From positions 1 to 20,919 of the forward strand of contig JBAWAP010000014.1 in assembly GCA_049589355.1 (NCBI GenBank): DNA of 20,919 nucleotides. The letters run 5' to 3'. This DNA comes from JBAWAP01 sp049589355 (GTDB taxonomy: Bacteria > Chloroflexota > Anaerolineae > VGOG01). The translations under genes were made by a program, and so were the position numbers. Below, in pieces: positions 7,726 through 14,098 of the stretch (position 1 is the first letter of the stretch; each line of letters begins with the position of its first letter). The notes beneath the pieces were generated by a model, which saw only the letters and a list, made by a program, of their open reading frames with translations, had not been told where the DNA came from and searched no databases.

Positions 7726-7757
7726 CTATCAGCTATTGGCTATTAGCTATTTGCTAA
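7726..7757. repeat. AGCTATT simple repeat at the end of the peptide-binding protein gene
   Basis: CTATCAGCTATTGGCTATTAGCTATTTGC is a run of degenerate 7-8 base units. The stop codon of the peptide-binding gene lies inside it, so the repeat forms the gene's 3' end. Confidence 0.5.
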
Positions 7758-9444
7758 TCGAAACGTACTTCAGCTTGGGGATGATGGCCGGCGGATAGAT
7801 CATCCCCTTCACATAGGGTTTAGTCAACCAGTAATCCACATCGTGGGTCAGCGGCGCAATCGGAGCGTCCTCCAGGATCGTTTTTTCGGCCTGTTGGTAG
7901 AGCTCCATGCGCTTTTCAAAATCCTGCTCTCCCCGTGCTTCCTCTAAGAGCCTGTCAACTTCGGGATTGGAATACTCCGTATCGTTGTTGCGGCTCTCGC
8001 TGTGAAACAGGATGTCTAGAAAATCCTGAGGGTCAGGATAGTCGGCTATCCAGCCTGCAGTCAGGCCGAACATCTGGTAGCGGTGAGCCCTCAAATCCTG
8101 GAGATAGGTCGCCCAGTCGGTTTGCTGGATGGCAACATCCACCCCCAAGTTCTGCTTGTACATCTCCACGATAGCTGCTACCTGCCTGTCTGCCGCTCCA
8201 CCTCCGCCAGGAACATTAATAGTGATCTCCGGTAGATTGCTAACATCTCCGTATCGGGATTCAGCGATGAGTTGACGGGCCTTCTCCGGATCGTAGGGGT
8301 AGCCTTGTAGGTCCTCGTTGTATCCCGGCATGCCAGGAGGAATAATGCCCGCTGCTTTGACTTGGGTTTTTTTCGATACCACGTCCACGTATTTGTCTTT
8401 GTCAATCGCGTAGTTGAAGGCCTGACGCACTTTCTGGTCATCGAAAGGAGGCTCTTGGACATTGAATCCAATGTAGAAGATGCTCAGAGTGGGGAGGGTG
8501 ATGGAGAGCTCTTTGTTCAGCGGGTTAGAGGGGTCTAAAACTCGCTCGATGTCGGTCAGGCCCACAGGCACGGCATCCAATTCGCCGGTCTCGTACATGG
8601 TCATCGCCGAGCCCCCGGCTAGCAAGAAGTTCACCTGCTCCAAAGCGGGCTTGGGGGTGCCATAGTATGCTTCATTCCGCTCCAGTACGATCCTGAGGCC
8701 CAACTCATACTCGGCCAGGCGGAAGGGGCCGGTACCGTTAGGCTTGTCTGTCCAAGGCTGAACTGTGCCTTCCACATTCTCCTGGTCTACGATAAAGGCA
8801 GTGGGATAGGTCAATTTGGAGAGGAAGTAGGCTTGGGGGGAATCAATGGTGATTTCCAAAGTGTGATCATCAACAACCACTACACCCGAGACCTCGTCGG
8901 CCCTGCCGCGCAGCTTGTCCTGAGCTCCGACGATATCACCTAAGTAGGTATCGGCCACCACCGATCCGGTAGCCGGATCACAGGCCCGCTCGATGGAATA
9001 CTTGAAGTTCTGGGCTGTGACTGGCTTGCCATCGTGGAACTTGACGTCATGGCGAAGGTAGAAGGTATAAGTCGTACCGTCATCGCTCAATTCCCAGCTT
9101 TCAGCGATGTCGGGCACTACTTCCAAGTCTCGGTTCAGGGTTACCAGGCCACTGAAAATCTCTACGATGTAAGTAGCTGAGGTAGCATCTTGGGTGAGTG
9201 CGGGGTCCAGTGTGGGAGGTTCGGCTCCCGGCAGGTTAAGCGTGGCACCAGGCCAAGCCGTTGGCTTCGCCTCAGGCGTTGGCTTAATAGTTGGCAGGGG
9301 CTCACTGGGCTGGGTAGCTCTCTCCAGGAACTTGAGTACTTCGCCCTGATACCGTAGAAAGAGGAAACCGCCACCACAAGTCAACAACAAGCAGGCTACG
9401 ACTACTATGGTTAGAGGTATCCAAATCCATCTGTTTCTAGACAC
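7747..9444 (-). CDS. Peptide-binding protein (SBP family 5), membrane-anchored
   Basis: This 565-residue substrate-binding protein is probably a second receptor for the DppBCDF importer downstream. An N-terminal membrane helix (about residues 8-30) is followed by a Pro/Thr-rich tether. The LLTC sequence within the helix is a poor lipobox, so it may stay anchored by the helix. The family-5 core is complete: EPPTLDPALTQD, YTFYLRHDVKFHDGKPVTA, NGTGPFRL, VRQAFNYAIDKDKY, DYPDPQDFLDILF and a normal C-terminus. The start is GTG at 9444 behind AGGAGG; no in-frame ATG competes. It lies 27 bases after the anti-sigma-like gene, in the same apparent operon as the sigma factor, which suggests coupled control of peptide uptake. 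Confidence 0.92.
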   Translation of the reverse strand: MSRNRWIWIPLTIVVVACLLLTCGGGFLFLRYQGEVLKFLERATQPSEPLPTIKPTPEAKPTAWPGATLNLPGAEPPTLDPALTQDATSATYIVEIFSGLVTLNRDLEVVPDIAESWELSDDGTTYTFYLRHDVKFHDGKPVTAQNFKYSIERACDPATGSVVADTYLGDIVGAQDKLRGRADEVSGVVVVDDHTLEITIDSPQAYFLSKLTYPTAFIVDQENVEGTVQPWTDKPNGTGPFRLAEYELGLRIVLERNEAYYGTPKPALEQVNFLLAGGSAMTMYETGELDAVPVGLTDIERVLDPSNPLNKELSITLPTLSIFYIGFNVQEPPFDDQKVRQAFNYAIDKDKYVDVVSKKTQVKAAGIIPPGMPGYNEDLQGYPYDPEKARQLIAESRYGDVSNLPEITINVPGGGGAADRQVAAIVEMYKQNLGVDVAIQQTDWATYLQDLRAHRYQMFGLTAGWIADYPDPQDFLDILFHSESRNNDTEYSNPEVDRLLEEARGEQDFEKRMELYQQAEKTILEDAPIAPLTHDVDYWLTKPYVKGMIYPPAIIPKLKYVSISK

Positions 9445-9471
9445 TCATCCTCCTGCCGATACCCCGTCGCC

Positions 9472-9825
9472 TTAGTGGATTATCGCCGCTGTCGTAGGCA
9501 TCATTGATAGCAAAAGACTCTCCCTCCAGATGAGATAAGAGCGTGCCCGTGGGGCGAGCCTGGGGTCCCAATTCGCCTCCGAAGGGGCAAGAATGCCCAA
9601 TGTCCAAGCTTTTAGGGCCGAAACGAACTGGCGCCAAGGGCGCTCCACTCCTGATTGGCTGGGCATGGCCCGGGAGCGCGTCATCAGCCTGGCCTTGATA
9701 TCCTGCCAGACTTGGGGCGATGGCTCCTCGCTAGCCACCGCGTCCAGAAGGGCCCAACGGATCAACTGATCAATCTCATCTAGAGGTTGCTCCTCCATCT
9801 TTGGCTGGGTTTTAGGAAAACTCAT
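9472..9825 (-). CDS. Putative anti-sigma-like protein coupled to the ECF sigma factor
   Basis: This 117-residue protein overlaps the sigma gene by 14 bases (ATG at 9825 within its last codons), the classic arrangement of a sigma/anti-sigma pair. The N-terminal part, DEIDQLIRWALLDAVASEEP then VWQDIKARL, is a helical segment of a kind found in small proteins after Chloroflexota sigma genes. I see neither the HxxxCxxC zinc motif nor a transmembrane helix, so it is not a standard zinc-binding anti-sigma factor. The role is inferred from position and helical content only. Confidence 0.6.
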   Translation of the reverse strand: MSFPKTQPKMEEQPLDEIDQLIRWALLDAVASEEPSPQVWQDIKARLMTRSRAMPSQSGVERPWRQFVSALKAWTLGILAPSEANWDPRLAPRARSYLIWRESLLLSMMPTTAAIIH

Positions 9826-10393
9826 AGACCACCTCCGGTGACAAACGCCTATCCCTCTCCAGCTTGCGACGCAGATTCTGGCGAGCGTAATGCAGACGAG
9901 ACTTTACCGTACCCACTGGGCAGTCCAGGATATAAGCGATCTCGTTCAAACTAAAACCATCTAAATAGAACAGGACAATCACAACTCTGTGCTCAAAGCT
10001 TAAGGAAGCGATGGCTTTCTGAATAACGTGTTGTACTTCTCCTCTCTCAAAGGTAGACTCAGGCAAGGTGCGTGGGCCTGCTACCAGGCGATCAATTACC
10101 CCTTCCAAAGGTATCAGCCAACGGCGACTTGCGTCGGCCCAGTTGTAGCTCAGATTCACGGCCACCCGATACAGCCAAGGGGACAAGGGGAGAGAGCCGT
10201 CGAGTTTGTCAACGTGGGTGTAGACTTTCAAAAAGCAATCTTGGAGGATGTCTTCCGCGGCCTCCCGATCGCGAGTGATGGCTAAGGCCGTTCGATACAC
10301 TTGGCCTTTGTATTTCTCGTACAGCACTTCCAAGGCCAAGATGTTCCCCTTACGAATTTGGGAGATCAATCGGCCGTCTTCACTGAGCGACAT
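9812..10393 (-). CDS. RNA polymerase sigma factor, ECF (sigma-70 family)
   Basis: This is a group IV sigma factor of 193 residues. Region 2 spans about residues 19-92, with AEDILQDCFLKVY and the SPWLYRVAVNLSYNW segment that melts and reads the -10 element. Region 4 (about 119-178) has SFEHRVVIVLFYLDGFSLNE followed by the recognition helix CPVGTVKSRLHYARQNL. The start is ATG at 10393 with GGGGGG just upstream; a TTG at 10450 would add 19 residues outside the domain. A candidate promoter upstream shares a 10-base motif with the one upstream of the edge lipoprotein gene. It is followed by an overlapping anti-sigma-like gene and a peptide-binding protein gene. Confidence 0.93.
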   Translation of the reverse strand: MSLSEDGRLISQIRKGNILALEVLYEKYKGQVYRTALAITRDREAAEDILQDCFLKVYTHVDKLDGSLPLSPWLYRVAVNLSYNWADASRRWLIPLEGVIDRLVAGPRTLPESTFERGEVQHVIQKAIASLSFEHRVVIVLFYLDGFSLNEIAYILDCPVGTVKSRLHYARQNLRRKLERDRRLSPEVVYEFS

Positions 10394-10435
10394 AATCCCC
10401 CCGGTTAGCACGGTGGCAGGTGATGATCTCTCCTG

Positions 10436-10467
10436 CTTATACACAGGCAAGAGAGGTAAAAGGTTCA
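10436..10467 (-). promoter_or_regulatory. Candidate autoregulated ECF promoter upstream of the sigma gene
   Basis: On the minus strand TGAACCTTTT (10467-10458) is followed, 20 bases after TGAACC, by TATAAG (10441-10436). The 10-mer is identical to one upstream of the edge lipoprotein gene. It overlaps the stop codon of the Nudix gene. The spacer is longer than the 18 bases of the other copy, which weakens the case. Confidence 0.3.
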
Positions 10468-11049
10468 GTTCCGTCCCTTTGGGCTCTTATTGTAAGGGCA
10501 ATGGGCCGAAAAGTCAAATGAGCGGCGAAGAAACAGAACGCTGAGCAAGCCAGCAATGGTCTTACCATCGCAGATCTCGCCCTGGCTAACTAAGGCCAGT
10601 ATGTCAGAAAACGGGACCTTAATAATCTCAATGGCCTCATCTCCCTCAGGAACTGAGCGGCCCTCTTGCAAGCCAGTTGCCAGGTAAAGGCGAATGTACT
10701 CAGTGCAAAAGCCAGGGCTTGAATAAAAGCTGCCTACTTGCTCCAGGCACTCGGCCAGATAACCGGTTTCCTCTTCTAACTCGCGTCGGGCGCAGGCGAT
10801 TGGCTCCTCGCCAGCTTCCAGCGTGCCAGCGGGGATCTCCAGCAGCTCCTGTTCAACTGACTTGCGGAACTGGCGCACCAAAAGGACGTTATCGTCCCCG
10901 TCCAAAGCAACCACGGCCACCGCTCCCGGGTGCTCGACGATCTCCCGCTTGGTTAGCCTGCCATTCTCCAGGCGCACGGTGTCCACGCGCAGGTTGACAA
11001 GCCGTCCTTCGTATACTCGCTGGCTAGCCACAGTCGCTTCCGCGCCCAA
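10465..11049 (-). CDS. Nudix hydrolase, ADP-ribose pyrophosphatase type
   Basis: This 194-residue enzyme is predicted to hydrolyse ADP-ribose or related nucleoside diphosphate sugars to AMP and a sugar phosphate in the cytoplasm. The Nudix box is complete: Gly75, Glu81, Arg89-Glu90, Glu93-Glu94 and Gly96 (GTLEAGEEPIACARRELEEE). The NudF-like features ELLEIPAGTLE before the box and SFYSSPGFCTEYIRLYLA after it support the ADP-ribose class. The start is the TTG at 11049, placed about six bases after a perfect AGGAGG; no in-frame ATG would keep the N-terminal beta strands. It lies 71 bases upstream of the sigma factor on the same strand and may be co-transcribed with it. Confidence 0.9.
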   Translation of the reverse strand: MGAEATVASQRVYEGRLVNLRVDTVRLENGRLTKREIVEHPGAVAVVALDGDDNVLLVRQFRKSVEQELLEIPAGTLEAGEEPIACARRELEEETGYLAECLEQVGSFYSSPGFCTEYIRLYLATGLQEGRSVPEGDEAIEIIKVPFSDILALVSQGEICDGKTIAGLLSVLFLRRSFDFSAHCPYNKSPKGRN

Positions 11050-11129
11050 ATCTGCCTCCTAAAGTAAAGAGCAATCTAGACCTCGGAGGTTTTCAGACAC
11101 AATTCCGCCAGCAGACCAACCAGATATTC

Positions 11130-11200
11130 CCTGTCCTGAGCCCTTCGACCCTTCGGCAGTGCTCAGGGCAGGCTTTGCTCAGGACAGGCCTGTCGAAGGG
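11130..11200. repeat. Interleaved CCTGTCCTGAGC / CCCTTCGAC palindromic repeat
   Basis: CCTGTCCTGAGC (11130-11141) pairs with GCTCAGGACAGG (11177-11188), and CCCTTCGAC (11141-11149) pairs with GTCGAAGGG (11192-11200). The two pairings interleave, so both cannot form at once. It fills the gap between the LysM lipoprotein gene and the Nudix gene and belongs to the style of dispersed repeats common in such genomes. Confidence 0.6.
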
Positions 11201-11254
11201 AAGGCAACTTTGGCAACAGAGACACTACCAGAAACCCCCGAGGTCTTAAGTCGC

Positions 11255-11920
11255 TCAAGGGATGCGCAACCTCTGCCCCGAGTAGATGAGGTGGACATTA
11301 CTGATGCCATTGGCCACGGCGATAGCCTCCACCGTGGTGCCGTACCTGAGAGCGATGCGGAACAGGTTCTCCCCAGGCTGCACCACGTGAATTTTCCCCC
11401 CCGTTGGCACGGCTGGCGCTTCAGCGGAGATGGTCAAACTCTGGCCAACGTAGATGAAGTCTGGGTTTACGATTCCGTTAGCGGCAGCAAGGGCCTGATA
11501 AGTCATTCCATAATGCAGGGCGATGCGGAACAGGTTCTCCCCTGGCTGCACGATGTGGGTTTGCTCGCCTGCAACCGCCTCCGTTGGGATTGCCGTTGGG
11601 ACTGTCGTTCGGACTGCCGTTGGGGCAGTCGTGGGCACAGGTGTTGGGGTAAAGGCAACAGTAGGGGTAGTTGCCGCTGCAGTGGTAGGCGTTGGGGTGA
11701 CGGCTTTAGGACTGGGCGTAGTCGTGACCGCCGGAACGACTTCAGAAGTTGGGGTGAGCGAGACAACAGGGACAACGGTGCGCCCAGGTGGAGTAGTGGC
11801 TGTTGCTGTCGGGAGTTCCTGTACCTCGGAGACGACAGCAGGTTTGGCTCGTTTACAACCAGCTATCAGAGCGACGAGAAGCAGGGCCAAAGCGATCACG
11901 ACAAGCGTATTCTTTTTCAT
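11255..11920 (-). CDS. LysM-domain lipoprotein
   Basis: This cell-envelope protein is predicted to bind peptidoglycan or similar glycans. The 221-residue product has a lipoprotein signal MKKNTLVVIALALLLVAL ending in the lipobox IAGC at Cys22. A Thr/Pro/Ala linker of about 90 residues follows, and then two LysM repeats (about 121-165 and 177-221). Both repeats carry the hallmark VQPGENLFRIA and the closing YxGQxLxI. The two repeats are close copies. The start is ATG at 11920 with AGGAGG five bases upstream; the longer frame from 11962 has no ribosome site. A good promoter lies upstream, so it is probably an independent unit. Confidence 0.92.
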   Translation of the reverse strand: MKKNTLVVIALALLLVALIAGCKRAKPAVVSEVQELPTATATTPPGRTVVPVVSLTPTSEVVPAVTTTPSPKAVTPTPTTAAATTPTVAFTPTPVPTTAPTAVRTTVPTAIPTEAVAGEQTHIVQPGENLFRIALHYGMTYQALAAANGIVNPDFIYVGQSLTISAEAPAVPTGGKIHVVQPGENLFRIALRYGTTVEAIAVANGISNVHLIYSGQRLRIP

Positions 11921-11964
11921 GGTAGCCTCCTTATGAGAAGAGCAATGGCGATTAAACTCCATAA

Positions 11965-11993
11965 ATCATACCACAACTAGCCCATTCAGTCAA
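11965..11993 (-). promoter_or_regulatory. Sigma-70-type promoter for the LysM lipoprotein gene
   Basis: On the minus strand TTGACT (11993-11988) and TATGAT (11970-11965) are separated by 17 bases, each one mismatch from consensus. The predicted transcript starts near 11958, giving a leader of about 38 nt with a strong ribosome site. Confidence 0.7.
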
Positions 11994-12106
11994 GAACGAT
12001 TCATGCGGCCTACTGGACTAAGAAATCGTCAAGGCAAGCTGCTTGTTGCCAGAGAATAGAAAAGAGGTTTGAGAGCACCATCAAAAGATACCTTTCACCA
12101 CTTGAT

Positions 12107-12135
12107 TTGACACCCCATACCATCCGTGATATAAT
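12107..12135 (+). promoter_or_regulatory. Perfect-consensus sigma-70 promoter of the toxin-antitoxin locus
   Basis: TTGACA (12107-12112) and TATAAT (12130-12135) match consensus exactly with a 17-base spacer. The first ATG is at 12145, only 9 bases after the -10 box, so the transcript would be leaderless or nearly so. It sits between the divergent LysM gene and the broken toxin gene. Confidence 0.85.
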
Positions 12136-12144
12136 AGGGACACT

Positions 12145-12504
12145 ATGGCCTGGAAAGTGGTCTTCTACGAGACAGAAGCAAGAGAGAGCCCCGTCTGGGA
12201 TTTCATCTTCAGCCTGCCGGCCAAGGGCCAGGCCAAGGTGGTGCGAGCCCTCGACCTTCTGGAGGAGCTCGGGCTTGAGCTGAGGGCTCCCTACGTGAGG
12301 AGCGTGACGGGGCGAAAGGGCTGAAGTGGAGCTTGATGGGGAAAAAAGAAATGACCACCTTTGTGGGGCAGTGGTGGCCATCTCTTGCGGACAAGGGTCT
12401 TGTCCACGCGCGTCTTAGAAGCAACTATATTGTATCACATTGTCGCACTTTTGTCAATAGGCAATAAACGGATGGACGACTTTCTGAGGAGGCACGAACC
12501 ATGA
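12145..12504 (+). pseudogene. Broken HigB/RelE-like (phage Gp49-like) toxin gene
   Basis: The first 51 codons read like the N-terminus of a Gp49/HigB-type mRNA interferase: MAWKVVFYETEARESPVWDF, an AKVVRALDLLEELG helix, then LRAPYVRSVTG. A TGA at 12322-12324 ends the frame at 59 residues. The last 12 codons before the antitoxin (KRMDDFLRRHEP, 12466-12501) are the normal C-terminus of the same family, in the same frame, and their stop overlaps the antitoxin start. The total span of 119 codons is the family's usual length, but the middle (about 12300-12465) has no toxin-like translation in any frame. The middle seems to have been replaced, removing the catalytic half, so the toxin is probably dead. 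The promoter is intact and would still serve the antitoxin. Confidence 0.7.
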
Positions 12505-12782
12505 GGACGCTGGACGATCTGAAAGCGCAACTGAGGCAAGATCCGGAGTTCGTCAGGGAATACGAGGCCCTGGAGCCGGAGCACCAGGTGGCGCGGGCTG
12601 TGCTGGGCTTGCGCCTGCAGCAGGGGCTCTCCCAGGCGGAGTTGGCGGAGAGGGCGGGGACGAAGCAGGCCAGCGTCTCCCGCGTGGAGCGGGCGGAGAC
12701 CGTGCCCTCGCTGACCCTGTTGAAGAAGCTGGCCACTGCCCTGGATACGCGGGTGGAGATCCGCCTGGTGCCCAGGGATTAA
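12501..12782 (+). CDS. HigA-like antitoxin, XRE-family helix-turn-helix
   Basis: This 93-residue DNA-binding protein has the XRE helix-turn-helix at about residues 32-84: GLRLQQGLSQAELAERAGT, then SVSRVERAETVPSLTLLKKL. It ends with a short strand RVEIRLVP. The N-terminal LDDLKAQLRQDPEFVREYEA helix is typical of HigA-type antitoxins next to Gp49/HigB toxins. The start is ATG at 12501, after GAGGAGG and overlapping the stop of the toxin remnant. With the toxin broken it may act as a solitary repressor of the strong promoter upstream. It is followed after 14 bases by the first structured-RNA element. Confidence 0.9.
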   Translation: MRTLDDLKAQLRQDPEFVREYEALEPEHQVARAVLGLRLQQGLSQAELAERAGTKQASVSRVERAETVPSLTLLKKLATALDTRVEIRLVPRD

Positions 12783-12796
12783 GCTGAAAAGAAGAA

Positions 12797-12907
12797 GCCC
12801 CTCGCCTGAGCAAGAGGCAGGGGCATGGCCAAGCTGCGGCGACAGCCTGGCAAGTGGTAGTATAGCACAGAAGCCCGTCTGTCGTCAAGTTGGCAGGCGG
12901 GCTTTTT
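12797..12907 (+). ncRNA. Structured RNA / attenuator candidate, copy 1
   Basis: Three hairpins are visible. Hairpin 1: GCCCCT (12797-12802), a bulged C, GCCT, a 7-base loop, then AGGC and AGGGGC (to 12824). Hairpin 2: GCCA (12828) and GCTG (12833) pairing with CAGC and TGGC (to 12851). Hairpin 3: GCCCGTCTG (12873-12881) with CAGGCGGGC (12894-12902), then five T's, a terminator. GGCGACAG in hairpin 2 (12838-12845) can instead pair with CTGTCGTC (12879-12886), which would open the terminator. A second copy at 18122-18235 is about 94% identical from hairpin 2 onward, while hairpin 1 differs in sequence but keeps its fold. It may simply end the higA transcript or regulate genes downstream. The remaining 188 bases before the next gene hold a small palindrome and nothing else that I can name. 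Confidence 0.5.
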
Positions 12908-13057
12908 CTATTGTGTTTTTTGTATGCGAAAGAAACACTTCAAAAGACAAGACAGTAAAACAGTGGGTAACTATCCTAAGCTGAATTTACGATGAGCCCC
13001 AATGCAATCGTGAGTTACGTGCGGCACACCCTGACTAATTACGTTGATTTTACTTGT

Positions 13058-13073
13058 GATAATGCAAATTATC
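13058..13073 (+). promoter_or_regulatory. GATAAT/ATTATC palindrome, possible operator or extended -10
   Basis: GATAAT, a 4-base gap and ATTATC form a perfect palindrome 22 bases before the integrase-fragment start. GATAAT preceded by TGT also looks like an extended -10 box. No convincing -35 is present, so its role is uncertain. Confidence 0.3.
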
Positions 13074-13095
13074 AAAACACGGGGAGCTGAGGACT

Positions 13096-13356
13096 ATGGA
13101 CGCGATCACGGTTATCAAATCAGGGGACGCCCTGGCTATCACGGAGGCCGACCCCTTCCTGGCGGCCCTGGCCACCTGGCTGGAGGGTAAGACCACCAAC
13201 ACCCGCAGGAGCTACCAGGCGGCCATGGAGGACTTTTTCCGACGCGTCGGAAAGCACCCCAGGGAGGTGACGCCCCTGGCGTTCGGGCTCTGGAGAGAGG
13301 CAATCGCTGGCACGGGTGCGATGATGGTGCTGGCGTGGAGGGTGAAAAGAGAATGA
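13096..13356 (+). CDS. Truncated tyrosine recombinase, N-terminal SAM-like domain only
   Basis: The first 60 or so residues resemble the N-terminal core-binding domain of phage-type integrases (FLAALATWLEGKTTNTRRSY, then MEDFFRRVGKHPREVTPLAF). The catalytic domain with its Arg-His-Arg-Tyr residues is absent. The frame then runs into GTGAMMVLAWRVKRE, which is not integrase. That tail is a copy of the short membrane-helix segment found at other junctions of this cluster. ATG at 13096 has GAGG upstream. Its stop overlaps the next gene as ATGA, so it may serve mainly as a translated leader. It is best read as a remnant of an integrase joined to a foreign tail. Confidence 0.6.
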   Translation: MDAITVIKSGDALAITEADPFLAALATWLEGKTTNTRRSYQAAMEDFFRRVGKHPREVTPLAFGLWREAIAGTGAMMVLAWRVKRE

Positions 13357-13964
13357 AAACGACTCAGTTGAAATGTCCCGCTTGCGGTAGCACCGATCTT
13401 GAAAAGCTCCGGTGGAATGAGTACCGGTGTTCCCACTGCGAGAGTGGGCTTAAGCTCGATAGTGAAGGGAAGAACCTTGAACTGGTGGGCTGGGCCTGCC
13501 CCGAATGCGGATTTGGAAACTCTGTAGGGCAGCGATTTTGCAGCCAGTGCGGCACAAATCTGAGCAAACACTGTCCTCTCTGCCGGACCGAGAATCACTT
13601 CAATGTGCGATATTGCGGTTCCTGCGGTTTTGGGTTTTTTGATGCGGACGGATTCATAGGCCTCGGCAAGAGTGCGCTTAAACAACGTCGGCTTAACCAG
13701 GCTCGCGCGTATTTTGAGCAAGCGATGGCCTTGGATGCTACCAACCTAGAAGCAAGAGCCGGCCTTGTGCAGCTAGCTGAGATCAAAAAGCGTGAAGAGA
13801 ATCGTGACAGATTATGGCATGCCATAATCCTGATGGTATTTGGTTCCACCTTCACTTGCCTTCTCGCAGCCGAGCCCTCGGTGGCCCTGGCCCTGGGGGG
13901 AGCCGCGACGCTGGCGGTGCTGTGGTGGCTGTTCAAGATGAAACGACGAGCGCAATGGCATTGA
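13353..13964 (+). CDS. Zinc-ribbon/TPR membrane protein
   Basis: This 203-residue protein is built from zinc ribbons, a TPR and membrane helices. Ribbon 1 uses Cys8, Cys11, Cys26 and Cys29. A double ribbon follows with Cys49/52, Cys63/66, Cys74/77 and Cys88/91 (ACPECG, FCSQCG, HCPLCR, YCGSCG). A TPR-like helix pair (about 101-150) contains KQRRLNQARAYFEQAMALDA. The C-terminus has two hydrophobic stretches (about 155-195), ending LAVLWWLFKMKRR. The start is ATG at 13353, overlapping the preceding stop by 4 bases. The TPR resembles those of the two downstream proteins, pointing to a shared partner. Cytoplasmic zinc ribbons on a membrane anchor suggest a scaffold or sensor. The function is not known. 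Confidence 0.7.
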   Translation: MKTTQLKCPACGSTDLEKLRWNEYRCSHCESGLKLDSEGKNLELVGWACPECGFGNSVGQRFCSQCGTNLSKHCPLCRTENHFNVRYCGSCGFGFFDADGFIGLGKSALKQRRLNQARAYFEQAMALDATNLEARAGLVQLAEIKKREENRDRLWHAIILMVFGSTFTCLLAAEPSVALALGGAATLAVLWWLFKMKRRAQWH

Positions 13965-14062
13965 CCGTGAGAGATCGGGCAGAGCTGGCAAAGGCGGACA
14001 TCCTTGACGCCTTCGCCTCTTTCCTACGGTTGAACGTGGCCCAGGTAGAGCTGTACGACTGA
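13955..14062 (+). pseudogene. Second integrase-like N-terminal fragment
   Basis: The 35-codon frame ALTVRDRAELAKADILDAF, then ASFLRLNVAQ, resembles the start of another phage-type integrase core-binding domain and ends abruptly. It overlaps the end of the zinc-ribbon gene and is followed directly by another piece of the membrane-helix segment (CTGACGGTGCTGTGG, 14059 onward). It is probably a relic; the family match is by eye only. Confidence 0.35.
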
Positions 14063-14098
14063 CGGTGCTGTGGTGGAGGGTGAGGGAGTATTCTTGCT

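Noticed and set aside
11159..11980. Plus-strand open frame of 273 codons
   Set aside because: It lies opposite the LysM lipoprotein gene, and its Arg/Gly/Trp-rich run is the antisense of the Thr/Pro linker codons.
12797..12907. Known riboswitch or self-cleaving ribozyme class
   Set aside because: I compared the element by eye with HDV-like, hammerhead, THF, glycine and fluoride motifs and found no match to their conserved cores, so it is reported only as an unnamed structured RNA.
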